From assembly GCA_027923505.1 (NCBI GenBank), contig BROI01000001.1, positions 1,396,501 to 1,460,500 of the forward strand: a stretch of DNA of 64,000 nt, given 5' to 3'. Below the pieces are notes generated by a model. It was not told the origin of the DNA. It searched no databases and saw nothing but the letters and a program-made list of their open reading frames with translations. Position 1 is the first letter of the stretch. Every line of letters starts with the position of its first letter. A program made the translations under genes and the position numbers. Shown here piece after piece: positions 49,972-61,300 of the stretch. The DNA is from Mayamaea pseudoterrestris. Taxonomy: Eukaryota; Bacillariophyta; Bacillariophyceae; Sellaphorales; Sellaphoraceae.

Positions 49972-52247
49972 ATGTCGACAAAATCAGCATTGCCGCGACC
50001 AGCAGGTGACGCCTGGCGTAGACGTGTGCTGGAAATTCAGTCGAACCAGTCCATGTCCTATACTGAAAATCGCGATGAGCCGAGCCCGTTCATCTCAAGC
50101 TGCTTTTCTACAGAAACTTACTTTGAAACCGCTGACAGTTTGTTTGCGTTGTTCCAAAAGTACATTACGGATATGCGGCTCGACGACGCTTACTCAACTG
50201 GTAAACTCTATTGCAAGGTTTGTGACGAATGTGGACATTACTGCATTATACAGGAGTACGACAAGTACCGGTTCAAGCATAATGCACAAGTCGTTGTAGT
50301 AACTGAACAGCTCAAGATTATCAGGGAAGAGATGGATAAAGAAGAATTGAAAAAGCAGCAAGCGCAGAAACAGGAAAGCAAGCAAGAGCCCGCGAGCCAG
50401 TCACTTGATTCGACGATTAGCATTGCGGAACTCGCCGAGGCTTTTGAAGCGGATGAGCTGTTCAAGGCTCTTGCAGTTCTTCAGATTCGAGCCAAGCAGC
50501 CTGACTTGGCGCTCAAGACAATGATGAAACATGACGCAGCGTGGAAAGCAGCCTGGGTTCTTGATGCCACCGAGAAGGTTGCCGACAAGGAGCTGGTCTA
50601 TGATGCCATTAGTCATTGCCTTGGCAAGGATCCGGCGTTAATCCCTCGCATCTTGAAAGCCACGGAATCTCGAGTAGACATACTCCCTTTGCGGATACTT
50701 GATTGTCTTCTTGAAGCAGAAACTGATGGTTTGCATTTAGGTTTGTCGTATCTGAAGTCGATTCAGGCACATGTTGACCTGCCTGAGGTAAATGAGGCCT
50801 TGATCACGTACTATCTGAGTGTAGAGGACTACATTGCTCTTCACAAGTCAGTTTTGCGTGTGAAGAAATTTAACGCCATGGCGTTAGCTGAGAAACTTGA
50901 AACGGGCAAGACGGCCCTCGGCACATGCATCGCAGCGACTCTGTACTGTCGTATCAACCATTACCAGCACGCGATTGATATTTTGACAAGCCAGGAGCTG
51001 TGGAAGGAATGTATCCTAGTTGCGAAGACATCCGCGAATCGCGCGATAGTCGCAGAATTGCTTCGTTTCTTCTGCCGAAGCGGGATGAAGGTAGAAGCTG
51101 CCGCTTGTCTCGATACTTGCTTTGGTCTGATTCATCTCGACATTGCATATGATGTTGCGTACGAATACAAACTTGGTGACTACGCTCATCCGTTTATAAA
51201 GCAAAAGTTTTGTCAGCTCAGCCAACTCCTGCATCCGGAGCGACGCCTGGATGACGTTCCGAAGAAATCGGATCAAGTGTCGGTCTGCGAAAATGCCGGC
51301 ACATTCCCTGTGGCTCTCTTTCCTGAAACGGACGAAAGCATCAGCGTTCCATATGCACCATATTATAATGGTATGAACTTAGTTCGTGACTTTTGGCTCT
51401 CTGAGCATGTTGAGCCTGGTAAGCACAAGGACGGTTGTGACTAGTCCGCTTTTCCGATTTTACGGTCAATTGACTCGCTAAATCTTTTTTCGCTTGCCTT
51501 TTGACAGAAACCTTAGCCGCCGTCGAGACATTTCGCGTGCGGAACCAAGCCACGAACAAGCAGCGCGAACAAGCATGGCAATATGCTCGTCTAGTTGAGC
51601 TGAATAATCCTAACAGCTGGGAGCGAGTTTGGAATATGGTAAACGACGAGGAGGTCGCTAGTGACAAGACCGTTATGCGGGAGAAAATTCTTGAGTTCAA
51701 GAAGAACCCAAGCAGGGCTGGTTTACCAAAGGGTACATTAGACGTTTTACGATTCTTTTTACCTGGACGTGTTGAAGCTTGCTCTGCTAACAACAATGAA
51801 CGCAGCAAGCGGAAGTCTAAAGTCTCGAGTGTCAATAATGTTGGTGAATCGCCGGTCGTTCAGTCAGCAAGTGACGCTACCGCTCGTATTGGCAAATCGC
51901 CAGTCGGGTCAGCAAGCGGCGCTACCGCACATGATGGTTGCTGCGATGACAAAGCATCAACGGTGAACGTGGGCGATACCGCAGGAGACGAAGTTGCCAG
52001 CTCGGACTCTGATCAAAACTTAATTCTTGCATCGTCGGCAGGTTCGTCAGGCTCTGTCGGCGGCGAATTGCATTCCGATTCAAATCATAGCAGCAGTCGA
52101 TTTTCCGTTCATGAGTTCGATACAGTGGCGTCTGATGTCCGTTCCGTCGTCTCTGGTGACTCGGATATTCTTGCTGCTGAAGCCGACGGCTGCACCAATG
52201 ACGAGCATGCCAATGATGGCGACTCCTTTGTGCTTTGCGGTGAATAA
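49972..52247 (+). CDS. clathrin heavy-chain-like protein, leg repeats only (B)
   Basis: Exons 49972-51418 and 51508-52247, 89-bp intron (GTAAGC...GACAG), 728 residues. Residues about 1-145 are unlike clathrin and contain a CKVCDECGHYC cluster. Residues about 150-430 match the distal clathrin leg: ALKTMMKHDAAW, YYLSVEDYIAL, CIAATLYCRINHYQHAID, LLRFFCRSGMK and AYEYKLGDYAHPF. The intron sits at the same codon (split Glu of ETL) as in gene A, followed by the same extra domain (REQAWQYA, SWERVWNMVND, MREKILEFKKNP) and a Ser/Ala/Asp-rich tail. The shared intron shows that both come from one ancestral gene, not from reverse-transcribed copies. Confidence 0.82.
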
Positions 52248-52497
52248 TCCTGTGACTCCATCGATTCAAATGATTCTGCCAAGTATATGCGGCAAAAGCC
52301 AAAAGCGTCATTGCTATCATTTATGGAAGTGGAAGGCAAAAGCATGGCTTATTATGTGATGTGATGCACAAGATGTTGTACAAGTTGACTATGAGCAGAA
52401 GCTATAATTATTCTATTATGTATGCAATCTTTGATGCAGTGCCTGTACTTTACAGTACAAGTACCGCCGGCAGAGCGTTCGGCGCTTGCGAAATTCG

Positions 52498-52564
52498 GTC
52501 CGACTCACCAAGAGTCAGAACGGTCCCTTCCCCCTGTGGCAAAACGAAATTGCCGGCGCGCAGA
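52498..52564. repeat. short dispersed repeat, copy 3 (diverged)
   Basis: Shares CGGTC(C/T)GACTC, CGGTCCCTTCC.CCTGTGGCAAA and CCGGCGCGCAG in order with 15411-15473 and 20710-20772. It is flanked by unrelated sequence. Confidence 0.5.
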
Positions 52565-52719
52565 ACACGTTTTCAGTACTCACCCTGTAGAAATCACTCG
52601 TGCGGGTGTCCGTTGCCACAATCGTGTAACGCCTATTTTTAACGGTCAATGGCAATCAGTGTCTTAGCGTTACTAAGCATAAACCAGATCCACACGAGCA
52701 TCCGGGCACAGCATAACCA

Positions 52720-53640
52720 GTGCCACACACTCACATTGGGTTTGGACATGCAGGCACTGTGACCTTCTTGTCACCATGCTTGTCATCCTCTATGGCTCCC
52801 AGTCTGTCTCCCAGCACTCATCTAAGCAGCTTGCCATCAAGTGTGCCATCAAGTGATCCAAGTGCCAAGCCAAGTGCATCAACTACCAGTAGCGCTAGAC
52901 CCAGTCTTCTTCCCAGTGCAGCACCAAGCTTGTCACCCTCTGTAACTCCCTTAGTAATAGCCCCAGCAGCTTGCCGTCAAGTAGTGTGCCGTAAGTGATC
53001 CAAGCGCCAATTAAAGTGCATCATCTAGCACAAGACCCAGTCTTCTTCCCAGTGCCGCACCAAGCTTGTCACCCACTGTAACTCCCAGTTGTCTCCCAGC
53101 ACTAGGCCCCGGCAGCTTGCCATCAAGTGTGCCATCAAGTGATCCAAGCGCCAATTAAAGTGCATCATCTAGCACAAGACCCAGTCCTCTTCCCAGCGCA
53201 GCACCAAGCTTGTCACCCTCTGTTACTTCCAGTTGTCTCCCAGCACAAGCCCCAGCAGCTTGCCATCAACTGTGCCAAGTAAACCAAATTGCCAGTCTCC
53301 CAGCACAAGCCCCTGCAGCTTGCCATCAACTGTGCCAAGTAAACCCAATTGCCAAGCCAATTGCAGCATCTAGCGCAGGATCCAGTCTTCTTCCCCGTGC
53401 AGCACCAAGCTTGTCACCCTCCGTGGCTCCCAGTGTGTCTTTCAGCACTTGGCAAGTGTGCCATCAAGTAACCCAAGCGCCAAGCCATGTGCATCACCTA
53501 GCACAGGACCTACCGGTAGTCTCCAAGAGTCAATACCAAGCTTGTCTCCCTCTGTGGCTCCTAGCTTGTCTTGAAACACTCAGCAAGTGTGCTATCGAGA
53601 TCATCCTGTTGTTGACCTGAGAGCTACCGGTAGTGCTACC
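52720..53640 (+). pseudogene. decayed PSxxPS-type tandem-repeat gene
   Basis: About five imperfect units of 130-190 bp built on CCCAGC.CTTGTC.CC, GCAGCTTGCCATCAA(G/C)TGTGCCA and AGACCCAGTCTTCTTCCCAG. The first unit reads as PSLSPSTHLSSLPSSVPSSD, PSAKPSA and PSLLPSAAPSLSPSV, the PSxxPS pattern of secreted wall or adhesive proteins of stramenopiles. Later units carry stops and shifts relative to one another; for instance the reading ends at 52998 and a new frame opens at 53210. No start, signal peptide or non-repeat domain is left. TACCGGTA occurs at 53511-53518 and 53625-53632. Confidence 0.65.
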
Positions 53641-53960
53641 CCCGTAACATGCCAGGTGTACTGTTTGTTCCACTCAAACTGCCACGCAGTCAGGTCAGAC
53701 CCCGGTCGCTCGGTGCAATGCTTTGTGCTGTTAGCTAAAAAGTTCACGGTACGAAATTGTTGTTCTTTAGTACCACTCCGACAGTCTTTGACTGCATTCC
53801 TCGCACTGACGTTTGTCGGACGAACGGAATCTTGAAGCATCGCGTCATTTTTGCAGTGCGTGGAAAAGCGATTGGTTTGTTCTTCCATCATCGCTTCCTG
53901 TTTTTCGATTTGGCCTCCTCACTCCATCAAGGAAGATCAAATACGAGAGAGAAACAATAA

Positions 53961-55311
53961 ATGTCCCTGAGACTCCAGAATGCATTTGGGTTAACGGATA
54001 ATCCTGTTGCTCTCGCCTTTGCCGTCGTTGCCATGCAGCAGCAGCAGCAGCAGCAGAATAGTCACGGAGCCATGGACAGTCAGCAGCAGCAATCTTCGTC
54101 CGAATTCGAATGCGCCTCGCTTGATGCAGTCCTTTCCCGAGGAGTCGCTGCTCCAGGACAGCCAGTCAAACTGCAAATACTTCCTCATCAGTTGAGCAAT
54201 ATGTTTCATCATCATGATACGCCGCCGCCGCTGCCTCCGTCAATGAATGCAGCTGCAGCAGCAGCCTCTTCGAGTCACGCAGCTTCCTCTACAGCCTCTG
54301 CAGCAGCAGCATCAACAAGTCACTTTCATGACAATGCTTCAGCAAGCGACAATGACGATGACCACGAGGAAGAAAACTCTAACAATATCAGCGGCAGCTA
54401 CGATCGTCGCATGGCTCGCTCCCGCGAGCGCAACCGCGAGCACGCCCGACGAACGCGACTGCGCAAAAAGGCGCAGCTGGAGCACCTTCGCACGAAAATC
54501 AAGTCGCTGGAAGCCACCAAGCAAACGCTCCGACAGCAGATTGAGGAATGCAGCATTGCGTCCATACTGATTAATCTTTCGGGTGAATTGAATGATCCAC
54601 TCCAAGACGAGGAAACCAAGCAACTGCTGGATGGCAATGACTTGAAATCGCGCAAGGCTGCCTCACTGGCCAATCGAAGCAAGCGCAAGCGGTTCGTTTC
54701 CGATGGAGATGATGACGTTCCGCATCCGCCACTACGACTGGAAATTGATGGCGAAACAAAGTTGATTGGAGAAGGCAAGGCGCAAGTTAACTGGAAGACG
54801 GGCGTGTATAGTGATGAGACTGGAATGCATGCCAAGTTGAGTGCCGAGCAATTGGAAAACTTGAGGTGAGTGATTTAAAGTGACTATTGTGGAGCCTTGG
54901 TTGTTATTAACGTAAATTGTCGCTCACTTTGCCGCATCTCCGTTTCATTCCTTTTATACATGACTCAGACGTGAACGCAACCGCATGCACGCCAAAATGA
55001 CCCGCGACCGCAAGCGCTGCTACGTGGCCAATGTTCAAAAGACGATTGACGAACTGGAGCGCGACGTGCAGCGACTCCAGGACGTGCTTGCCAGGGTGCA
55101 GGAGATTCAAGCGGCAGCCACGGCTCCGGCGGACGACGCTTCTCCGTACATGGAATCCATGCCGGAGCCTGTTGAGGTTCCTGACAGTCATTCTCCGACA
55201 TCCGAAACAAGCATGGAAGGTCAAAAGTTCATGCTGGAGTCGGCCAACTCAAGTCCGGAGCTTGATCGAAAGCTTCCGGCGCGGCAAACCTTTGTTCCAC
55301 CTCCGGCTTGA
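53961..55311 (+). CDS. transcription factor with two bZIP domains (one intron)
   Basis: Exons 53961-54865 and 54969-55311, 103-bp intron (GTGAGT...CTCAG), 415 residues. Gln, His and Ala runs fill residues 25-120, then an acidic patch. bZIP 1 (about 148-200) has a basic region SRERNREHARRTRLRKK and a heptad zipper (LEHLRTKIKSLEATKQTL in two blocks). A folded linker follows (GEGKAQVNWKTG). bZIP 2 (about 300-350) has RRERNRMHAKMTRDRKR and KTIDELERDVQRLQDVL. Both keep the Asn-x7-Arg DNA-contact pattern. The intron splits the Arg codon just before basic region 2, so unspliced RNA would give a one-bZIP protein ending at 54869. Confidence 0.9.
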
Positions 55312-55792
55312 TTGGCGTTAGCCATCAACGCACTTTCAACCATTACTCGTAGCCAAGAAGCTATCTTATCAACTGTTTCGTACCACAGGAACTGAAAATT
55401 GAACATGCTTGATTTTTTCAACGAAACAGCATATCATTTCATTCAAGACTATCACCTACCAACTCATACACTGACGCTTGCGCATAGAGATATAAACGGC
55501 AAGCTTTTCATTCATACACATAGACGCAAACAGGGCGAACGAAACGCATACACACTACATATATGATACTCAAATTCTAAGATATTTAATAGCAGAAATT
55601 GACGGAACAGCAGCAACGAAACATATCCACCTTAGTTCGTTTGACAACCTCGTCGGGCATTCGTCGAAACGGAATCAGTTGAACCAACCCATCGTCGACG
55701 ATCAATGTGAACGAATTCATGGCGTGACACGTCCATCCAGAAGTGTGCCGCAGCAGCCAGCCGCAAATAATTAACCTTCAAAGCGTCAAGTG
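55312..55792. other. convergent spacer, two-bZIP gene to DUF1350 gene
   Basis: 481 bp, AT-rich in 55430-55610, holding both 3' UTRs. No gene seen. Confidence 0.5.
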
Positions 55793-57223
55793 TTAGCACT
55801 TTGTCACAACCTCCGTGGCATATCGAGCAATTGATTGTCGGAGCTCCAAAAACGCCTCTTGGTTCGACTCTTTCCACGCACTACCCGCCAATAGTTTACC
55901 AATCAGCATGCCTGCTCGAGATGACAGTTGCTGGGAGGTTGCCGTGGTGCCTTGCAGCGATATTGGCGTCAAGTGTGTCCCTCGCAATCGCGCATACTTG
56001 ACGTTGCTCGTGGCAACGATGGCTGTGGCGAGCTTGGAGCTTTGATCCACCAAGTCATTGTCAAACTGCACCACCAAGGTATTTGGTATATTGTAGCGTT
56101 TACCGTCAACGAGTGCGTCCCATAGTTGATCTGGTGATGGGTAAAATTCAAGGTGTTCCGATGATGGTGTCAAGGCAGTCTTGATGCGCTTGGCTTGTCG
56201 CGAAAGGAGCGACTGTAGCTCTCCGAATAATTCGCCATATGATTCGTCGTCGTCAAAGTCATCGTAGTCTTCTTCGTAGCCGTCGTCATCGTCATAGTCT
56301 GATCTAGGCCGTCGTCGGCGGCTCACTGTCTTTTCAGTTTGCTCGTCGCGAATTGCTCGTTCCGACTGCCGACTTGCTTGTGCCAGCTGGTTCAATCCAG
56401 GTATTCCATCAACAGCGTTGTTATTGGTAAAACTAATGAGCACAAACGACTTGTAGGCTGGAGGCAGGAGTGCTGTCGCTCGCGTCGACTGCGTCCGCTT
56501 CGATGCATGATTGTCAAGCGTCGCCAAGACCACCATGAGTCGCGCTCCCAGTGAATGTCCAATGCCACAGATGGGCACCGACTGAACTTCGTCACCATAT
56601 TCATCAACCATAACATCATTGTATGCGGTTTGAAACTGCTTGCGAATTTTTTTCGCCAAATCAATATGCTGCAGCGGCGATCGATGAAGCGTCAATGGAA
56701 TGGAGGTAGCCACAATGGCAGCCTGCGTATGCTTGACCAAATCCTCGAGCAGCTGTCGATACCATACGTTTGGAGCGCTTCCAAACAAGGTTCCGCCGGT
56801 AAAGTGAAAGACGACGCTTGGCAGTCGAACAGCTAGCGGTGGAAGCAAAATGTGAACCGTTCCAGCGTCCGTTTTCAAGACTTCCCACTCCAATGTATCG
56901 GGCTCGTAGGATGAAGCGACACTTTGCTGGTGTGCGCTATTTTCTCCATTGTAACGATCGCTGTATCCATATTCATCGTCATCTTCCGACCAGTAAGGAC
57001 TGCTTGCAAGGCGACCTTTGTAAGGATGCGTGACATGATGGAACGACGAGCAGGCGAATTGGGGTCTTCTAGATGAAGTTGGATTCGTCCACGCATGGCA
57101 AGTGCATAGCGTGGTTAAAAGCACACACAGGCAATTCTTTCGTATGTGCCCTCTCCTCCTTAATCTCATTTGTGCAAAGGTAGGGAGCAAGTGAAACGAC
57201 GATGGAGGACAAGGAGGATGCAT
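55793..57223 (-). CDS. DUF1350 alpha/beta-hydrolase-like plastid protein
   Basis: 476 residues from the ATG at 57223; the ATG at 57169 (MRLRRRGHIRKN) starts right before a signal peptide ending CTCHAW with TNP after it, the plastid A-x-W motif, and is the better start. HFTGGTLFGSAPNVWYRQLLEDL, IVATSIPLTL and CGIGHSLGARLMVVLATL (nucleophile-elbow-like GHSLG) are DUF1350 blocks, as are VLISFTNNNAVDGIPG and, near the end, EFYPSPDQLWD with LVVQFDNDLVDQS. An acidic Asp/Tyr-rich insert of about 40 residues lies at about 300-340. DUF1350 occurs in cyanobacteria and plastid-bearing eukaryotes; its reaction is not known. Confidence 0.87.
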   Translation of the reverse strand: MHPPCPPSSFHLLPTFAQMRLRRRGHIRKNCLCVLLTTLCTCHAWTNPTSSRRPQFACSSFHHVTHPYKGRLASSPYWSEDDDEYGYSDRYNGENSAHQQSVASSYEPDTLEWEVLKTDAGTVHILLPPLAVRLPSVVFHFTGGTLFGSAPNVWYRQLLEDLVKHTQAAIVATSIPLTLHRSPLQHIDLAKKIRKQFQTAYNDVMVDEYGDEVQSVPICGIGHSLGARLMVVLATLDNHASKRTQSTRATALLPPAYKSFVLISFTNNNAVDGIPGLNQLAQASRQSERAIRDEQTEKTVSRRRRPRSDYDDDDGYEEDYDDFDDDESYGELFGELQSLLSRQAKRIKTALTPSSEHLEFYPSPDQLWDALVDGKRYNIPNTLVVQFDNDLVDQSSKLATAIVATSNVKYARLRGTHLTPISLQGTTATSQQLSSRAGMLIGKLLAGSAWKESNQEAFLELRQSIARYATEVVTKC

Positions 57224-58384
57224 GCTTCATGTTGTGACGGATCGGATGGATTCTAAATCCATGACTCATATGCAGTCACAAGTAGGACGTCATACTCAGA
57301 AGAGGTCGCAATTCTGCACCCATTGCTGTACACTATCGTTCAGTGTTCAGACGTTCGACCGCTCCAGAGCTCGCGAGTATCATTCTACGTGGAAGTCTGC
57401 AACGGACGACATGATCCAATCAAAATGTCAATCGTAGCAATGACGCGCCGATCGGCTGGCGCTCTCTGGTACACTTTCCACGGAGCGCATTGGCGTAGCG
57501 AAATCCTTCGAATCGCAAGCAACCAGCTGCCCTCCTCACAATTTGCAAATTCGTCGCAACCCCATTCTGGCTCAACGCCCAACGCGCCAGCCTCGCCTTT
57601 CGTCGTTCCTCGCGAAACCGCAACGATTTGGCAGCCACTCCTTTCTGGAAAGGAACTTGGAATCGTAACTACAGCCAAGAGACTAGCATGTAAGTAGAAT
57701 CTAGTACTGAAATTGCGTAGCGTTACGTAGCAAGCGTTAAGCAAGACTCCGTAAATAAAGCTTTGACCATGGAAGACCCGCCGCCGTCGTTTTACGCTCT
57801 ATTCAAGCATTGAAGCGACGCGCAACATTAAAGCATTATACTTAATCAAGTGATTGAGCTGCGGATCGCTTTGGAGAATTCATGGAAACTTGTTTAGCCG
57901 TCGAAATTCGGCCGGAAGATCCAACCAGATCCATCGCTGCGCGAGTCGTATCCTAAAGATCCATTGTGTCAGCATTTTGGACGGCAATTATCTCGTTTCT
58001 TCGCTACCAAGGCTGCCTGGTATCATGCAAGAGCGACTATCATGGCAGCCGAGCCGCTCATGGCCTCGCATGGCCGTTTACGCAAACATTCTGCAAAGCA
58101 TGTTCGTTCGTGTCCGGCGGTGTCATGGTGCATGGAAGCACGGATTTTGTGTTCACGTAGACTTTGTACCAGCGTCTACGTGAGCGCGATGTGCGAGAAG
58201 TTTTGGCGCGGCTCTCTGCTTCCGAGTCTTTGGCGACACGGTCAAACTCATTGCACGACTTGAACGTTCGTCTCGTTCCATATACATACTCGTGTTTCAA
58301 AAAAATGACCCACTCTCATTCTCTTGTCTTCCTTCTTTACCATCTTTGCAGACTTGCTCTTCTTGATCAAGCTTTTTCGAGAGC
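57224..58384. promoter_or_regulatory. divergent intergenic region with a perfect CACGTAGAC hairpin
   Basis: 1.16 kb. TCACGTAGAC (58153-58162) and GTCTACGTGA (58174-58183) form a perfect 10-base inverted repeat with an 11-base loop, 200 bp before the acetyltransferase ATG; the arms hold ACGT cores. CTTTGCAG at about 58344-58351 looks like a splice acceptor, so a non-coding first exon is possible. A plus frame at 57438-57698 (86 codons) is not recognisable. Confidence 0.4.
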
Positions 58385-61300
58385 ATGACTATTGGAGATC
58401 CATCTTCTCCTGCACGACGAAGCTTACTTTCCAACGTTTGCCGACAACGATCTGCCTCATTTGATCAAGCCGAACTACTTGACGCATCATTGCTGAACAT
58501 GAAGGTGGTGTCCAATCCCTTGAATTCATCGCCGATTGCGCGGCAAGTTTCTCACGATGGTCTAATGTGCATTTCCATTGTGGACAAGAAGATTGCGAAT
58601 GGCGGTCCCAAGTCTCCCGTGCGATGCGTTTCCGAATTTGACAAGGTTTCAAGTGTACCGCTTGCCGTCAAAGTGAGCGACAGCAGCAGCAGCAAGCTTT
58701 TAAAACATGAATCTGTTGGAACGACTGAGCAAGAAAGGTCGAGCATTGCTCCCGCAGCAAATGCCGCGCAAGCCTCTCGAACGTCTCGCTTTCCGAATCC
58801 ATTACACAATCCCAAGCTTTATGAATTACATATTCGAGCTGTGCGTTTGGAAGCGGAGTTGCATCCGATGCGACTAATTCTTGCGCGTCTCATGAACAAT
58901 ACATCGCTGAACCGCAAGGGCGTTTTCAACAGCCCCGTGGATCCAGTCGCGCTCAACTTGCCAGACTATTTCGAAGTCATTTCGCAGCCAATGGACTTTG
59001 GAACGATTAAGCGGAAGCTCCACGCGATTGCATACACGTCACTACAAGAGGTTGATGCTGACATTCGCTTGGTGTTGGGCAATGCGATGCTTTACAATCC
59101 GTCCAATAATCTTGTGCATGTATCAGCGCAGAAGCTGCTGGCGTTTTACGAGGGCGAATGCCAAGCCTTTGTACCACAGCTTATCAAGGATGACTTGATG
59201 CAAACGGGGCCTGCAATAGAAGTCGTACCAGGGCCACTCGATGCTGCAGAGCCTGAAGTTTCAGCCGATTCTGACGCGACTGATTTTGCAATGCAAGTCG
59301 CTCCAGCGCCTCTTAATGCTTTGAATTCTCAAGTTCCTGACGACGTTTTGGGACCAATTTCTTCTCAACCTTCTATTCCGAGTCACATTGCTGATACTTC
59401 GTGTCATTCGGCTGCTGCTCCTGTACATATTCATGCCGCCGCCAAGACTTGTCGTCAGGAGCTTGCGCCGCGCAGGCGTCGAAAGCGCGGCACTCGTCCC
59501 AGTGCAGAACATGCATGCGACACGTGCGAAGGCCGAACATGTGTCGTTTGTTTGCAAAAATGTCTGATGTTAGAACCGACCTTGCTTATTTGCAATGGCG
59601 CTGCCTGCGCCGGTTCAAGAATCCGAAAGAACGCTGTTTACTATATTGCAAGCGATGGGAGTCGGCAGTTTTGCCAGCGTTGCCACACTAGCCTTCCGGC
59701 GATTTTACCACCGACTGGCCAGGATGATATCGTTCGATATAAGAGAGACCTACTGAAGCGTAAGAATGATGAAGAAATTGCAGAACGATGGCTCCAATGC
59801 ACCGTCTGTGAGTCGCCAGTGCATCAAATGTGTGTGATGCATGACGAGTATGTTCACCGGGAAGCTGGATTTACGTGTCCATCTTGCGTCCACGAGTCTT
59901 GGATGTCTACCATTTCGCCTGATAGTACAAGTTCATTGACGTCGCCCGACGAGCTGTACACGTTTGTTTCGGGGTCGGAAATTCCGGTCAAGCTGTCGAA
60001 GGTCACTTGCGGCGATTCTGTCGACTTGTCGGCCGAGGCGTTGCCCGAAAATGAAGTTTCATCTTTTATTCAGGAGAAAGTTCGAGCTCAGATGAAGCTG
60101 TCGAATATTCCAAACGTGGAAAATACAGTAATTGTCCGCATCATTTCAGACTGTGACCGATATTTTGTTGTTCCTGATGTGATTCGCAATCACTTTCGAA
60201 TGGTTTTATCGAACGACGACACGGCGCCAATGAAAATCAACTATCGGTCGAAGGCCATTGCACTTTTTCAAAAGATTGACGGCTTGGATGTTTGCATTTT
60301 CTGCATGTACGTCCATGAGTACGACGGCGACAACGGTGTTGACGCGATGAATCAAGTAGGTGAAGCACAGAAAAAGCGCGTCTACATTGCATACCTGGAT
60401 AGTGTCGAGCATTTCCGTCCTCGCGCATGTCGGACACGTGTTTACCAAGAGATTCTGGTTGCCTATTTGGCAACGGCTCGGCGTCGTGGGTACGAGAATG
60501 CGCACATCTGGGCATGTCCTCCGTCACGAGGCAATTCGTTTGTTTTTTGGAATCATCCAGCATCTCAGCGTACCCCGAACAAGGATCGACTTGTAGCCTG
60601 GTATCATAACGCTTTAAGCCGAGCGCTGGAGTGTGGAGTCGTGACTGACGTCAAAAGTTTGTTTGAAAGCAACTTTGAGGAGCAGCTAAGAGAGGTTAAC
60701 AGCAGCGACTGCTCTGCTGCATCTATTGCCTGTCCTCCGCTCCTCGATGGCGATTTTTGGATTGAAGAAGCTGTCCGGCTTCACCGGCTGAACATGTCGC
60801 GCCAAATGAAGCCCAAGACTTGCGACACAGACCTTGCACCTGCCATTGTTGATGGATCTAGCCATAGCTGTCCAGCAATGCAGATTGCTTCGCTTTTGCG
60901 TGAGCGAGTCATTGCACATCCCTCGGCTCTTCCGTTTCGAAAGCCGGTAAATGCTGTTGCGCTGAAATTGAAGGACTATCACCAAGTCATTGCAACGCCG
61001 ATGGACCTTGGAAGCGTATTTTCTCGCTGCATGCTTGGCGAGTATCTCACTCTCGGTGATATTGTTTCGGATGTTGAACTCGTCTTTTCAAACGCCAAGC
61101 TGTACAATCCCGTCGGCCACATCGTCCACATGAAAGCGATTGAGGTTCACGAATTGTTCTTGCAGGCGCTTAATGACCATGTGGCGACTTGGAAAGAAGC
61201 ATTCGGTTGCCAAATTGAGGCAAAACCAGCGTGGAAGTCATTTGCACATGTCAGTATGAGTTTGAATGAGTCACTGGATGAGGCTGCCGAAGGCATAAGC

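Larger units (their letters stand above)
52248..53960. other. long spacer with short repeat and decayed Ser/Pro repeat gene
   Basis: 1.7 kb between clathrin-like gene B and the two-bZIP gene. It contains the dispersed repeat at 52498-52564 and the repeat relic at 52720-53640. The last 300 bp would hold the promoter of the bZIP gene; no special site noted there. Confidence 0.55.

Noticed and set aside
57323-57697. 124-codon plus-strand frame upstream of the acetyltransferase
   Set aside because: No family resemblance, no duplicate for comparison, and it lies in a divergent promoter.
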